In this document: positions 1-12,350 of the stretch, piece after piece
Layout: each line of letters opens with the position of its first letter
Position numbering within the stretch: the first letter of the stretch is position 1
Source of the DNA: Myrica gale
Taxonomy: Eukaryota; Streptophyta; Magnoliopsida; Fagales; Myricaceae
Assembly (NCBI GenBank): GCA_963930655.1
Contig: OZ005614.1
Coordinates: 310,001-374,000 of the forward strand
Length of the DNA: 64,000 nt
Reading direction: 5' to 3'
Notes under the pieces: model-generated
The model's database searches: none
Told to the model about the DNA's origin: nothing
Seen by the model: the letters and a program-made list of their open reading frames with translations, nothing else
Made by a program: the position numbers and the translations under genes

Positions 1-905
1 GAATTTGGTCGGCTTTACAATTATTTGACTTCGTTCTTGATTGGTTTATTATTCTCACGATTTTATTGGAAAAATGAATTCACTTGAAGAGGGGGAATGA
101 ATGAACTTACGAATGGAGTCCTCTGCCAGAATCTCTGCAGGGCCCATAACCCATTTATAATCTTCGCAAATACACACGAACATTTTGCTCGTGGAAAGAG
201 CAGCCTGCAGACAAGTGAATGAGATCAATTAACTTATAGGTGTTTGCGTGATGGAATATTCTGGAAACGAAAACTCTGTTAAAGCTAAATGGTCCAAGAA
301 GTGGTAAGGTTGTAATAACCTTAGTTTCCACGAGGCAAGTTACAGTTGAAAAAAAACCCTTTTAATTTTAATTTGAGAGCTTCATTTTTATCGTTGGCAT
401 GATAATTAATTCCTTCTGCTTATGAAACATGCAACGGTTTGTTTTCCTTCACCAATCCAAATGAAAAAAACGATCCTAGAATTTCCTTATTTACTGACTA
501 ACCTTCAAAGGAAAAGGAAACACTGTTGAGATAGTCTTAATAATTTTAATGGCAGAAAGATAAAAGTTCCAACACTCTAACCTTAAATTACTAGGCCGGT
601 TCTGCACAAGCCACGTGCTTTATGTCTCAGCCCTGTTTCTGTATAAATATGTACTGTTGACAAGAGTTATGAACAAAAAAAGAAGAAGACAGAAGCCATA
701 CACATACTCGCATGCGCATGCTCCTACCCTAATGTACAAAGCCACCCACACATGTGGGAATCCCACCGTTTCGAGGGAAAACGACGCCGTCCCTGCCACC
801 ACCCGCCCCCAATCAGTTCCATTCTCTCCGCATCGCAATGAACAAGAAACCCTCTCCCACCACCATCCGACGACCAGGATCGCTCCCTCGAACACTGCGC
901 CTATC
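1..905. other. 5' flanking region of the first gene
   Basis: No gene is supported in the first 900 bases apart from the leader and promoter of the small gene that starts at 906. The stretch is AT-rich with short homopolymers. A G-box core (CACGTG) lies at 612-617 and a TATA-like TATAAATA at 642-649. A pyrimidine-rich leader with several AC-rich runs follows up to the start codon. Confidence 0.6.
612..649 (+). promoter_or_regulatory. G-box plus TATA box upstream of the small membrane-protein gene
   Basis: CACGTG at 612-617 is the core bound by plant bZIP and bHLH factors. TATAAATA at 642-649 sits about 30 bases downstream and about 260 bases before the start codon at 906. The spacing suits a TATA promoter with a 5' leader of about 230 bases. 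Motif matches only; no transcript evidence. Confidence 0.4.
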
Positions 906-1319
906 ATGCTACCCGCCACCGCCGCTGTCGTGACCTGGCTCCGCTCTAGCCGGATCCGCTACTGCTTTTTGCTCCTCTGCTCGCCCCTCCTATTGCCATT
1001 CCTATGCGCTGCCTTCCCGTTGCTCTGCGCTGCAGAGCTCTGGCTCCGATATCGCCGACGGAGACGGAAGGACGCGCACGGATACCGTGGGGACGAGTCG
1101 CTGAGACGGTGCGAGGAAGGTTGTGGTTGCAGAGTAGAGGAAGAGGAGGAAGTGGGGCTGTTGCAGCGGTACTTGGAGGATCAGATGCTTCTTGTTGGAT
1201 ATGTGTACGACTGCGGAGGCGATGAGGATCATGATGCTCATTGTGATGGGGACGATGGTGATCGGAATGTGGGATTTGGTGGTACAAGTAGCGGAAGTAG
1301 GACCCCGTTATTAGGTTGA
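906..1319 (+). CDS. Small single-pass membrane protein, function unknown
   Basis: Intronless reading frame of 137 residues from the ATG at 906. The frame stays open upstream, but that part is low-complexity leader, and the residues after 906 look like a real N terminus. Residues about 17-45 are a long hydrophobic stretch (CFLLLCSPLLLPFLCAAFP), followed at once by a basic cluster RYRRRRRK, which suggests a signal anchor with a cytosolic C terminus. The second half is acidic, includes the block EEVGLLQRYLEDQMLLVG and ends in an Asp/His-rich tail and PLLG. I do not recognise a named family; it resembles uncharacterised short plant transmembrane proteins. A TATA box and G-box lie upstream. The intact frame with a strong hydrophobic block supports a real gene; the function is unknown. 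Confidence 0.55.
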   Translation: MLPATAAVVTWLRSSRIRYCFLLLCSPLLLPFLCAAFPLLCAAELWLRYRRRRRKDAHGYRGDESLRRCEEGCGCRVEEEEEVGLLQRYLEDQMLLVGYVYDCGGDEDHDAHCDGDDGDRNVGFGGTSSGSRTPLLG

Positions 1320-1549
1320 TTTTTGGGGTTTTTTGTTTTTGTTTCGATGTAAATGGAATTTGGTCAATTTTTTTTTTTTTATCGTGCTGTGTCTTTTTTC
1401 ATCTTTCCGGTTGGTAGTTGATAGATTTTGCCACGCAATTTCAACTCTTGGAAAAGGACTTGTTGCAGAATTTATTCTCTGAAAAATTCCAAAAAACAGA
1501 AGGGCCGCGTATTATCCTGCGAGTGAACATAGAAGCATTAGTATTGATA

Positions 1550-2144
1550 TTGATGGGTCATGAAATACCCGGTTCGATTAGATTATTTAGGCTCGGGTCC
1601 ATTCACTAGTTGGTCATTTCCGACTATCCGACCTCACATAGGATTCTGACATTCGATCTCGCATAGAGTTTAGCCACCCGAATACTCTTCATAGAAACTC
1701 GAATGATCGGCGGTACTATCCTAATACAACTCTACAACCTTATTCTTTCAGAAGGAACTCTCTTAATAAAACTCCACTACCTTAAGAAGTAGTCTCCTAA
1801 CAGGACACGATGCTAGTGCAGGTATAAATGTCCAGGTATTCCCCTTATTAAAGTCGGCACTCTCCTAAGACAACTCTACAACCTGATTCCTCTAAGAGGA
1901 ACTCTCCTAATAAAACTTCATTACCTTAAGAAGTAGTCTCCTAACAGGACACGAAGCTAGTGCAGGTATAAAAGCTCAGGTATTCTCCTCATTAAAATCA
2001 CACTCAATTCTATTCTCATAATACTCATCACCTTCCTAAAGATATAACTTGGCTGTCAAAATCTCCGGACCCGAGGCCACCCTTTCAGTGATTTTTGCAG
2101 GTTCATCAGGTTTCCGAGCATTGTGGTGATTCTTGACATCATCA
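1550..2144 (+). repeat. LTR-like 5' part of a Ty3/Gypsy fragment
   Basis: The right edge is set by the junction near 2144, where a CA end is followed by TTGGCGCCATCTATGGGA, a sequence often found just inside the 5' LTR of plant Gypsy elements. The left edge is approximate. Inside are a TATAAAAG box at 1967-1974 and a tandem duplication of about 144 bp (1711-1854 and 1855-1996) that repeats the TATA-proximal part. No second LTR is visible in the window, so age cannot be read from LTR divergence. Confidence 0.5.
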
Positions 2145-3480
2145 GTTGGCGCCATCTATGGGATTTCTCGAAAAAGTCATCTCCTATACGAACTAACGCT
2201 CCTTGTTTAAACAGTGTCTTCTATGTAAGACGATCAGAACGGTGTCGTGCAATCCGACGTTGTCGTCAGCACACAGCCCGTGAATGATACCTTGTTGATC
2301 TCTCTGGCCAAAAACGTAGAAAGTCTTGTCCGTAGGCTCGAGGGGCCTCCTCCACCTCCGCCTCTGTCTCTACTAACATCCTCAACCAAGTCTCGGACTT
2401 CCATCCTGCATCGTGAAGGGTTTGACGAGACTCACTCGATCTCTTGCTCCACTGCACGGTCCTCTCCTCGACGAGCTCGTGGCGACGGCCGACATGCTGC
2501 TCTTCGTGACCAAATGATGGCTCAAGTTGAACAGATTTGCCTGCTGTGGAGTCCTCAAAGACAGGTGGCACCGCCGCTCTATCACAACTTGGGAAGTTCC
2601 CCGTTCGCGACAAAGGTGCTCGCATACCTATTGCCTCACCGATTCCGACCACCGACTATTGACCTTTTGACGGCTCGGGAGATCCATGTGACTATATTGA
2701 GATCTTTTTGTCTCCACATGCATATGCAATCCTATGTCGATCTGGTTCTCTGTCGGGCTTTCTTCTTAATCTTGAAGGGAACCAGCACATCGATGGTTAT
2801 CTGGCTTGCCACTAGGATCAATTGAAGATTTCGACACACTCAACGTGCTGTTCGTAAGTCATTTTGTCTCCAATAGGAAGCTCAAGAGATTGTCCTCTCA
2901 CCTCTTTAGCATTAAGCAAGCACCCAAGGAAAGCTTACGGGTCTACCTTGCTTGGTTCAACCGCAAAGCTGTCTCCATCTTGATCGCCACCGACGAGATC
3001 AAACTCATGGCCTAGGGCCTAACGACTTTCTGAAATACCTCTTCAGAAAAAAGCCTGACAAATTTCGGGGACGTCATGAGGAAGGCTCAAGAACATATGG
3101 ACTGTGAAGACATGTTCTCTGCTCGACTTGGACACCCTCTGCCTGAGAAGCGCGATCGGGAGCATGACCATTCACGTTCCAGGGAGCAACGCCAACGATC
3201 GGCCAGAGATCCTCCAAGGTTCGATCCTCGACCAAAGCGAGAGAACAATGCAGCGCCTGTGTTCACTGCTTTCAACGGAACCCCCAAGAAATACTCATAC
3301 AAATCAAGCATGACCCAAGCGTAAAGTGGCCTCAAAAGCTCCAGGAATAATCAAAATGGAGAGATCGTGAAAATTACTGCGAATTTTACGAAGATTATGG
3401 TCATACCACCAATAATATGACCGGAATTGAACAACCCTAACTTTTAGGAGAGAATCTAGTCTTGGATAGGGAAAGGATTC
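2145..3480 (+). mobile_element. Decayed Ty3/Gypsy retrotransposon, gag region only
   Basis: Downstream of the LTR-like end, conceptual translation shows the retrotransposon gag signature of plant Gypsy elements, with the blocks LGSIEDFDTLNVLFVSHF and KQAPKESLRVYLAWFN near 2810-2960. A charged linker and a degenerate Cys/His-containing stretch follow near 3370-3420. No protease, reverse transcriptase, RNase H or integrase and no 3' LTR are seen. The fragment is broken, with several breaks, and heavily truncated; it is probably an old insertion. The right boundary near 3480 is approximate. It lies between the small membrane-protein gene and the NPF transporter. Confidence 0.7.
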
Positions 3481-4179
3481 CTCCTGTCATTGATTCAGTT
3501 TCTCACGTCTCGATTGCTTCTAATGGCTTTTTGCTGTCATCAGGACCGTAAGATTGGCTGCCCACAGTCCTACTTGCATTTTGCAAACGCCTACTCTACA
3601 ATAGGCGAAACACAAATTGAACTCAGCCATAATAGACCGTTGGGTAAAGAATATTTCCCTTGTATATTTCATGACAGGAGCAGTGCAATATATATAGTGC
3701 AATGTCGAGCATCTTAGGAACGGAAAGAAGAATATGCTAACAGAATGAATGATATTATAGAATATACGCGAAGAAAGATAAATTATAGAATCCTTAGGAA
3801 GGGGACACGTCCTGAGCTGAGGTGGAGGACAGTGTGTTGACAAGCCATTGCCTTTACTTTCACCCAGATGAAGAATAAAAAACCAAACATTGTAAATTCG
3901 GATCGGACGTAAAATATTTCTTGGAGTTATTAAAATTAATTTCCATGCTTTTTATATTTTACTAATAACGAAAACACCTGATTAAAACAACTAAAAGGAA
4001 AAAAAGATTAAACGTACTTAATTTGAAATAATATTTTAAAGAGAAGCAACCCACAACCTATGACCCTATCCGGAAAAAGAAAGGAACGAACGGACCACCC
4101 GTGACTCTGCAACTGATATTGGAACGCGGTTCTCTTCATCTGAAGTGAAGTGAGCAGTGGTCACTGTTTGTTAGAAGTA
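3481..4179 (+). other. Upstream region of the NPF transporter
   Basis: No gene seen. The first part may still belong to the decayed retroelement. From about 3900 to 4080 it is AT-rich with A-runs and becomes more mixed just before the transporter start codon at 4180. No clear TATA box was assigned. Confidence 0.4.
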
Positions 4180-7100
4180 ATGTCCGTGTCTGCAATCGGA
4201 ACTCCACTGCTATTAGACACCGTCGACGGTGCCGTTGACCACAAAGGCCGACCTGTCCTCAGATCCAGCTCCGGCAGTTGGAGATCCGCAGCTTTCATTA
4301 TAGGTAACACTCGCACTGAATCCAATTCAGGAAAATCATCATAATAATCATCCTATGACTTTCGAGTTTGATTACTGGACACGTGTGTGTTTTAGGCGTG
4401 GAAGTGGCGGAGAGGTTCGCTTACTATGGGATTAGCTCCAACCTCATAACCTATTTGACTGGGCCCCTGGGCCAGTCAACGGCCACTGCGGCCCAGAATG
4501 TGAACGCCTGGTCGGGAACAGCGTCGTTGCTACCGCTTTTGGGGGCGTTTGTGGCCGACTCCTTTCTCGGCCGCTACCGCACCATCGTCGTTGCTTCTCT
4601 CATCTACATCCTGGTTCCTCTCTCTCTCTCTCTCTTAGATATATTTTGTTTATTCTATGTATCAGTACCGTTATTACTATTTAGATTTTGTCTTAGCTTT
4701 GATTCTAGCTCTTGTGAGAAACTGAACGAAATTACCGAACGTCTCATGAGTTCAGCAGTTGATTTCTTTGATTGGTTCGGCATTAACCATAATTAAACAC
4801 CAGCGTAAAGCCAAGCTCTGGTTATAGCCTTATTGATTGAGACAACCTTTGGGGCATGCATGTCATGACATTTTCAGTTCTAGGACACGTGTGGCTTCTG
4901 AACATACTTCCACAGAGACACTATAATTAGAAGCTACTTAGAAGAATCCAAACTTAGCTAATCTTTTTTTCCTGGGAGAACTGCCATGGAAATGTTTATC
5001 TTGATTTATCATAAATAATTATCTAAATCTTGGATCAAGGTGCTCTGTATTTAATAACGTAGCTCTGCGGTTGAGCTTTGAAGATTCAGATTATTATTTC
5101 TGGTTTAATGGTTAATGTTTTGATATTTCTACAAGAATAAAAGTATTCTCTACTTTGGTAATTCATTGTATATATTGACAGGATGAAACACTAAGCATTT
5201 AACTTAGCAGTTGGAATTTTACGAACTTCTTTGTGGAATTACCATCAGATAGTGAAAGGCTTCTTATCTAAGTATCTTTCACGTTTCGTTTTTAATTCTG
5301 TCATGTTTGGCTGCTGAATCGATTCTGATTGGAAATGGGAAACATCGCAGGGGCTTGGGCTGTTGACTCTTTCGTCAATGCTTCCTTCTCTCAGTTCTTC
5401 TGACTGCCAAAACACCACTAAATTCATTCCATGTTCTCCTCCTCAAGCTCAAGTAATCTTCTTCTTTGTTTCTCTATATCTAATCGCACTTGCACAAGGT
5501 GGACACAAGCCTTGTGTTCAGGCGTTTGGAGCCGATCAATTTGATGGACAGAATCCCAAAGAGTCCAAAGCCAAAAGCTCATTCTTCAATTGGTGGTATT
5601 TCAGTCTATGTGGAGGTGTCTTGGCGACACTTTGGATCTTAAACTATATACAAGACAACCTTAGTTGGGGTCTTGGTTTTGGAATCCCTTGTATTGCAAT
5701 GATGGTTGCACTGGTTATTTTCTTGCTTGGAACTAGGACTTATCGGTACAGTATTCAAGTGGATGAGAAAAGTCCATTTGTGAGAGTGGGTCGGGTGTTT
5801 GCTGCCGCAATTAGGAACTGGAGAACCACCCCTTTAGCAATCGCCATGGAAGAGGAAGGTTGTGGAACTTTGCCTCACCAGAGTTCAGAAGAATTCAAGT
5901 AAGACAACTAAATTTCAGCATATTTTCATTACTTGACAGAAAAAATTATATAAAAGCTAGTACAAGTGGTCTTCAGTGCAGAATTTGAACTAAACAAGGG
6001 AATTTTATTATACGCAGGAAGTGATCTGAAACTTAGTTTGAACTCATGTCTTAATCCTATCCATTTGCAAGCTGAGCAAGCTAGCTATTTCTTACATTTT
6101 CCTTGTTTTATACGAACATTTCTCAGATTCAGGGCTCTCTTTAATGGAATTACTGTTTTCTGGGAGGGCTTCAGATTGCCCTTATGTTATTTATTCCGTT
6201 GCACTATTATGCAGCTTTGAGATGCTTCAGTGTTGGAATTTGTCATACTGCTGAGCGATCCATAAATTAGTCACACTATCTTGGTTTGATTATGAACTGT
6301 TGGAAGACTCGTGCCTCCATGTGGAACACAGCTCTTGTTTTTTATATGTTGCCTGCTGGCTAATGTGGTCTTAACTGCTCTTTTAGATTCTGAGTTATTG
6401 CTTGGGCATGGTAAATCTCTCCGCCCAACTGGCACCACGTAACTATGGAACCTCATTTGGGTTTTCCTTCAATTGGTTAAGTGTTGGATTTTAAACTATA
6501 TGAACTTTCTGATATGTCTTACATGACCTGAAGAAACCTCTAAGCCTAACCTTTTGAGGTTTAACTCGTTGTCACAACGTTAAAGAAACTCCTGCCAGAT
6601 TGCTCTCACTAAAATAACTAAGACCACTTTTACTAGCTTTTGGACTATTAGATAGGTCTTGCACTTTATGTGTGTGAAACCACTGAAGCTTAATAGCAAA
6701 ACAACTTTTAATTGCTTGCCTAGGTCAGAACTCATCTTTAACAGTGATTTGGATTCTCTGATCTGTTAGGTTCCTTAACAAGGCTTTGCTTGCACCCGAT
6801 GGTTCTAAGGAAGATGGGAAGGTGTGTAGCATCAGTGAGGTTGAAGAAGCAAAAGCAGTTCTTAGGCTTGTTCCAATATGGGCGACAAGCTTGGTGTATG
6901 CAATTGTGTTTGCACAGTCGTCGACTTTCTTTACCAAGCAAGGGGCTACTATGGACAGAACTATTATGCCACATTTTGACGTACCAGCTGCTTCTCTTCA
7001 ATCCTTTATCAGCCTTGCCATTGTCCTCTTCATTCCAATATATGACCGTGTTTTTGTTCCTATAGCAAGAGGTTTCACCAGAAAACCCTCTGGCATCACC

Positions 7101-7586
7101 ATGCTCCAGAGAATTGGAACTGGGATGCTTTTATCTGCTATGTCCATGGCAGTTGCCGCTGTAGTTGAGATGATAAGGCTTAAAACTGCTAAAGAATATG
7201 GGTTGGTTGATTTGCCAAATGTCACAATCCCAATGAGCGTCTGGTGGTTGGCTCCTCAATATGTCTTGTTTGGGATTGCTGATGTGTTCACCATGGTTGG
7301 TCTGCAAGAGTTTTTCTATGACCAGGTCCCAAATGAATTAAGGAGTGTGGGTCTTGGCCTCTACCTGAGTATCTTCGGCGTGGGTAGCTTGCTGAGCAGC
7401 TTCCTTGTCTCTACCATTGATAAAGCAACCAGTGCGGATGGTCGAGATGGTTGGTTCGCCAATAATCTTAATCGAGCACATCTTGATTACTATTATTGGC
7501 TGCTGGCTGGACTTAGTGTAATAGAACTGAGTGCCTATGTATATTTTGCAAAATCGTACATTTATAATAGGGGAAGGACAGTATGA
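4180..7586 (+). CDS. NPF5: NRT1/PTR (NPF) family transporter, NPF5-like
   Basis: Proton-coupled major-facilitator transporter of the nitrate/peptide family, expected in the plasma or vacuolar membrane. Four exons give 568 residues: 4180-4303, 4396-4613, 5351-5898 and 6770-7586, with GT-AG introns and phases that join without a break. The start is the ATG at 4180. The proton-coupling motif ExxER appears in [12 protein letters not shown]. Family blocks follow in order: [47 protein letters not shown], the NWWYF loop and, late, the [16 protein letters not shown] helix. The length fits the usual 560-600 residues. Intron 2 begins with a CT microsatellite right after its donor. The wording is closest to the NPF5.10-5.16 clade, which Arabidopsis carries in a tandem cluster beside patellin genes. 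Substrate cannot be told from sequence. The gene looks intact. Confidence 0.9.
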
Positions 7587-8996
7587 ACGCAGTCTGGAAC
7601 TGCAATTGTTGTGGTAGTAGTAGCAGAAGTTATGAAAAGTTAAGACTGTATAATGGAACGAAAAAAAGAAATTTAAAAGGTGGGCTACGTAACTTTAATT
7701 GTAAATGAGATTTTCCGTTCTGTAATACATGAGAAAAAACTCCTGATCAAGTGATGCCTTGCTTGGCTGTGTTTTGTGTGTATGTGGTTGTCGTTTTTTT
7801 GGTTAGGTATACGCATGTCTTTTTCCTTTTCTGATTAAGGGTGTATCCATGACTAGTGCAAGCCCATTACCAAAAAAAGGGCCCATTACCACAGCTATGC
7901 AAAGATAGATTTAGGCCCCATCAGGTCCGTAATAAGAGTTGAGGCAGCACATCGCCAAACTAGAAGTCAGGGTGACGATACTGGGCTCGTAGTGGGCCGG
8001 ATGCAGGCATATGAACGCCCTCCGCGCGAAGTTCTACTTTGTTATGTATTTGGTCGCGGACGGCCTGATGGTCCCACCCAACTAGGCCTATGCCAACGTT
8101 AGGACACTCGACGTCGGCCCATCAGCAGGATCCCACCGTTCGCATTTGCGAATCCGGTCCCATTTCCAATAATTTTTGGGTATTGAATTTGTTTGATGAC
8201 GGCGATAGTGGGCGACCAATTTGGTATATTTATAGCTTTCCGACGTCCACTGAACAAAAAGTGGTTTCAGAAATTGCATAGCAATCTATGCGGCATGCAC
8301 TACTGAATCTCCCATAACATTTAAGTGTTTGAATGCTATTAAAAGCTTATTGGCTGGAATACTTTCAGCAGCTCGGCACAGCTTCTACTTGTCCATGCTT
8401 AATTATGAAGACAGTTTGACAAGACGAAAGCTGGAATAAACCAAAATGAGCTGTCTCCTCGTCTTACCTTACCTTCAGTTGGTTACATTACTGCTTGAAT
8501 ACCAACTCAGGAGATTATTTTTTATTGCATGCTTTGTCTTCGACCGTATTTATATTCAATAACTTGAATTAGCTGCTATATACGACTATTATTTGGTTCG
8601 GGCTGGATCCCTCTGGATGTTCAATACAATAAACCGTCGAATCCTTGTAAATGATTGCACTTTGCCCTAATGAAATATAAAACCAGATACCCATTGTGGT
8701 TGGGATCCAATTTTTTTATACGTTGGATTCCAATGATTTACGTACGACATGTGTTAGTTGGACCTTACCTGTCACCCAAGACACCCCATTGCTTTGGGCC
8801 ACCACTTAATGATTGCCATTTCCAACCAATTTACTCGCCAAATTTTCGGTACAGATATATATGTTATTGTACATGTATTGGGTACCACCCTAACGTTGTT
8901 ATTTTCATACTGTGTGTGTGTGTGTGTTTTTTTTCCACCGAAGTTGTCTTATAAAGTTATTTGTATCTTCTTTGAGACCAATCAACAAGACCAGGT

Positions 8997-9104
8997 TCTA
9001 TACCCTTGTTCTTTGTTAATGGCCCTAGAGGCTTGATTGTATGCAGCACGAATGTAATGTTTCCAGTGAAATGAAATTTCACATTTACCTAGAAAAAAAA
9101 AAAA
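8997..9104 (+). mobile_element. Short poly(A) retroposon (LINE-type 3' end) with target-site duplication
   Basis: A 108-bp insert ends in an A-run (about 9093-9104) and is flanked by perfect 13-base direct repeats AACAAGACCAGGT at 8984-8996 and 9105-9117. That is the structure left by target-primed reverse transcription. The body carries GGCTTGATTGTATGCAG and a sequence like a LINE or mRNA 3' end, with no reading frame. It is a 5'-truncated dead copy. A retroposed mRNA 3' UTR cannot be excluded. Confidence 0.75.
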
Positions 9105-10269
9105 AACAAGACCAGGTACAGATGTTCATGATTATGGAGACACGAGGCTCTTATATTGGATGAAGCAAATTGCAAAATCTTTTTCCATGGTCGTGATAGC
9201 TATGGGATATCAGAGAGATGATCCATGACTTTGGGATAAAGATGAACATGTTGTTTGTAAGATTTGAAGAAAGTGACCTTTTAGTAACCGTATCAAAAAC
9301 ACACTAATTAAATAAAAGCTACCGAGGAAGAAGAAATAACAAAGAAAGAGAGAGAAGTGGTATTCATGCTTAGAAGGCACTGTGGACATCGAATCAACGT
9401 AGCATCCTAATCCATAGAGAAAGTTTAGAGATAAACACTACGAGTACTGACGAGACAAAACACTTTCAATCCCATCTATCCATACACACTTCTTTTCCTT
9501 TTCTTTCTTTCTTTCCTTTTTGTTATCTTTTCAAACAAAAAAAACTAATAAGATAAATACGAGAGGTATAAGAAAGTAGAAACGTTGGATTTCTCAATTT
9601 TGAATATGGTCTCCATTTTTGGACCTTGGACGATCCACAATTTACTGAATCTGCTGTTCTATGAACTGCTCTTCATCTGTATTGATTGCGGTAGAAACAA
9701 GTCGGGGGGGCACTTGGGATTTGATTACTGTTTAGGGACTCCAATTTGCTTCGACTAACAAAAGAGATAAGGATTGAAAATTTGGTATACGGAGTCTTCG
9801 TCTTTGAAGCTACGAAGTAATTCGATGGAGTTGTTGAGTAGTAAAGCGGTCGCCGTATGAAACTTTATAAAAAGTTACAATTTATTCGCACCAAATCAAT
9901 CAATTCCTCGAAGATGATTAACGTATTCTACCACATTCTGTCTCTCTCGCTGGGGGATTCTTCGTCCTTTTTCCAAAGTTTAGGTATTGTTTGATTTAGT
10001 TTAATGGTGCCAAGCCGCCTTTATTTGTGTTTGTTGTTTTTCTGTTGGTCTTCTTTCTTTTGGTTTTCGCTCTTTGTTCGGTTTTTATGTCGTAGTTCAT
10101 CTTCTTTTTCAATATATAATATGCATATTTCATTAAAAAAAAACTAATTTAGAAGCGTATATTCATTTTTTTATGCTGCATATATTTTGACTGTCGTGGT
10201 CTTTCTAAGTAAAATTTGTGAAAAAACAAAAATAAGGAGTGAGTTTAATTAAATATGCCGATAATGTAA

Positions 10270-10920
10270 GCAACTATGAACTAACCACCAAGCTGTCTAT
10301 CCTTGGGCGGCCTAGACAGCAGGGAAAATCCAGCCAACAGATTTGGTTTGCTTTACAGTTTACAGAACAGGGAAGGGAGGCAGTGAGGCAGAGCTGGACC
10401 CTTATAGGCAAAAGGACAAAAATGGCCTCCCCTGACATGCTTCGCAGCATTGTCTATCTGTCCCCGCCGGCTTTTTACAGCGGATGATAATTGTCAATTG
10501 ATAAGGTGAAGCCGTCGAGGGATATATCATGCGGGGGATTGCGATATTTCCCGTATGACAGGCTGTCCTGATGGAAAGCAAATGGTGTCCGACACGTGTC
10601 CAAGGAAGAGGCTGCGTTGGCGTTCCGGCGGTCTTCGTGGTCCAGCACGAACAGTATCCGTGATTTTATTCCCTTTTTGGACAGCTAATTTGTCACCGTG
10701 GATTTCGTTGTGTGTGTGGGATTGCGGAATAAAATCTTGTCGTTAATTGAAGGTTTCCATAAATATCGCTGCTCCTTCAATTTTCCCCGTTCTAGCGTTG
10801 GAGTTGGGAGTTGCAACTTGTAACGGCCGTCGTTTATAAAGGAGTTAAAAGCACAGATATCTTTGAAGAACAAATACGGCTTTGTACTTTGTAGCCTACA
10901 AGGTTGGGGGATCATCATTT
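10270..10920. other. GC-richer island with a palindromic G-box, no coding gene recognised
   Basis: This block is clearly less AT-rich than the DNA on both sides and holds GACACGTGTC at 10591-10600 (a perfect 10-base palindrome with a G-box/ABRE core) and TATA-like sequences near 10,757 and 10,833. No reading frame in it resembles a protein family. It could be the promoter and first exon of a non-coding transcript, a relic of a lost gene, or a distal regulatory element. Confidence 0.3.
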
Positions 10921-12350
10921 GACGTTCTTCCCACCACTATTTTTGCGGTTGCCATGTTTTTTTTTTTTTTGTTCTTATCACTGTTTAATAGTTGAGAGCT
11001 CTGTCGTTACGTTTTAACAAATACAATAATTAAGTTGACGATCATGATGGCTTTTGAGAAAATCGAAAGATTTATCCCATATATTTACGTATTATTTGGA
11101 GTTATAAATTAGTTAAAATATTTATGAATAATTTGGAGCTCTATTTAGTACTACGAGCTTATATGTATTTATTCATTTGCAATTTCTTAATGTATATTTA
11201 TACCACGGGGACCTAACTTTAAGGGTTCTCTAGTAGACGAATAAAATTTAAAGTTTGTAAAGAAAATTATATGTAGCAAAGTTAAGGTACTCATCAATCA
11301 CTTGTTTAATATTTAGTAGGTAAACAAATAAATAAATAGAAATATGGTTGTCAATGACGAATTTAAGCAAACATACTTGATACGGACATAGTTATAATAT
11401 ATATATATATATATTTCTTAAAAGTGAAAGTTTGGAGAATATTTGGCTAGCAAAGGCTAAAGGACAACACAAACATGGGAAAATATTACTCTTGTATGAT
11501 CGATAATAAGACTCTATTGAAACGTACAAGGAAGCACAACACAATTAATATTAATAAGCCACTAACAATGGACACGTTAATGCAATTTTATTTTCAAATA
11601 TAACGCTTTTTTTCCATAAAAGTTTTTTTAGATTCGACGAGTACAAGAATAAATTAAGACCTATTTGTTTCCATTGATATTTATATATATATACCAAATT
11701 AACATGGAAAGAACTAAGAAATCCATGTACCAAGCGCATACAAGTACCAACATATATAATTCCCATGAGGAAAAAGTTTTAAATTTGTACCTATTTTTGG
11801 GAACTATTTTCCAATTTCAAATCTTAGAGATTATAATCTTTAAATGGTAAGATTTTGGGGGCTGAATCGATTTGAATTAAAAGCTCAATCAAATCATTTC
11901 GTAATAGGCATAGAATAGAATTTCCCCTTATTTTCTGCCTTGATTTTGCCACCTATTTACCATTTTCACCAAAGGATAATTTAATTATAGAGAGCAGAAA
12001 AGTTTTAAATTTTAGTTCACGAATGTAACCCAAAGAATGGAGAGCGTTTCACGCAAAGTTTTTTTCTTTTTTTTTTTAACCAAAATTGGTTGTAGAATGG
12101 GTCCCGCAAACAAAGTGGTGTAGTAGCTGGCAAAACAGGGTCTGACAGACTGGTTCTTGCCATAGGCAACGACACCATCGCCTCCATTTCTCAACTCTCT
12201 CACTCGCCACCCCCTCCTTTTAAGCCCTTCCATTGTCCCTCAACAACCTCTGCTCTTTTATGCATCCAACCACGCAAACGCAAACACTCTGTGCCTTTCT
12301 CCTTTGAACAAAAAACACGAACACGAACTCGGACATATTGTTTTCTGACC

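Larger units (their letters stand above)
7587..12350. other. Large intergenic region between NPF and patellin A
   Basis: No protein gene is supported across 4.7 kb. Contents: NPF 3' UTR; a GC-richer stretch near 7,900-8,180 with several GGCCCA/TGGGCC motifs and a hairpin TTCGCATTTGCGAA; a TG microsatellite near 8918-8930 followed by a T-run; a poly(A) retroposon at 8997-9104; a CT-rich tract near 9490-9530; a GC-richer island at 10,270-10,920; a TA microsatellite at about 11,397-11,414; and then AT-rich DNA and the pyrimidine-rich leader of patellin A. Confidence 0.5.

Noticed and set aside
5966-6220. 84-codon open frame in NPF intron 3
   Set aside because: It lies wholly between well-supported splice sites, has no family match and has low-complexity composition.
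7662-7690. A-rich stretch after the NPF stop as a terminator-like signal
   Set aside because: Plant polyadenylation signals are too loose to call from this alone.
8655-9036. Overlapping open frames around the TG microsatellite
   Set aside because: They run through a simple repeat and into the retroposon; no conserved residues.
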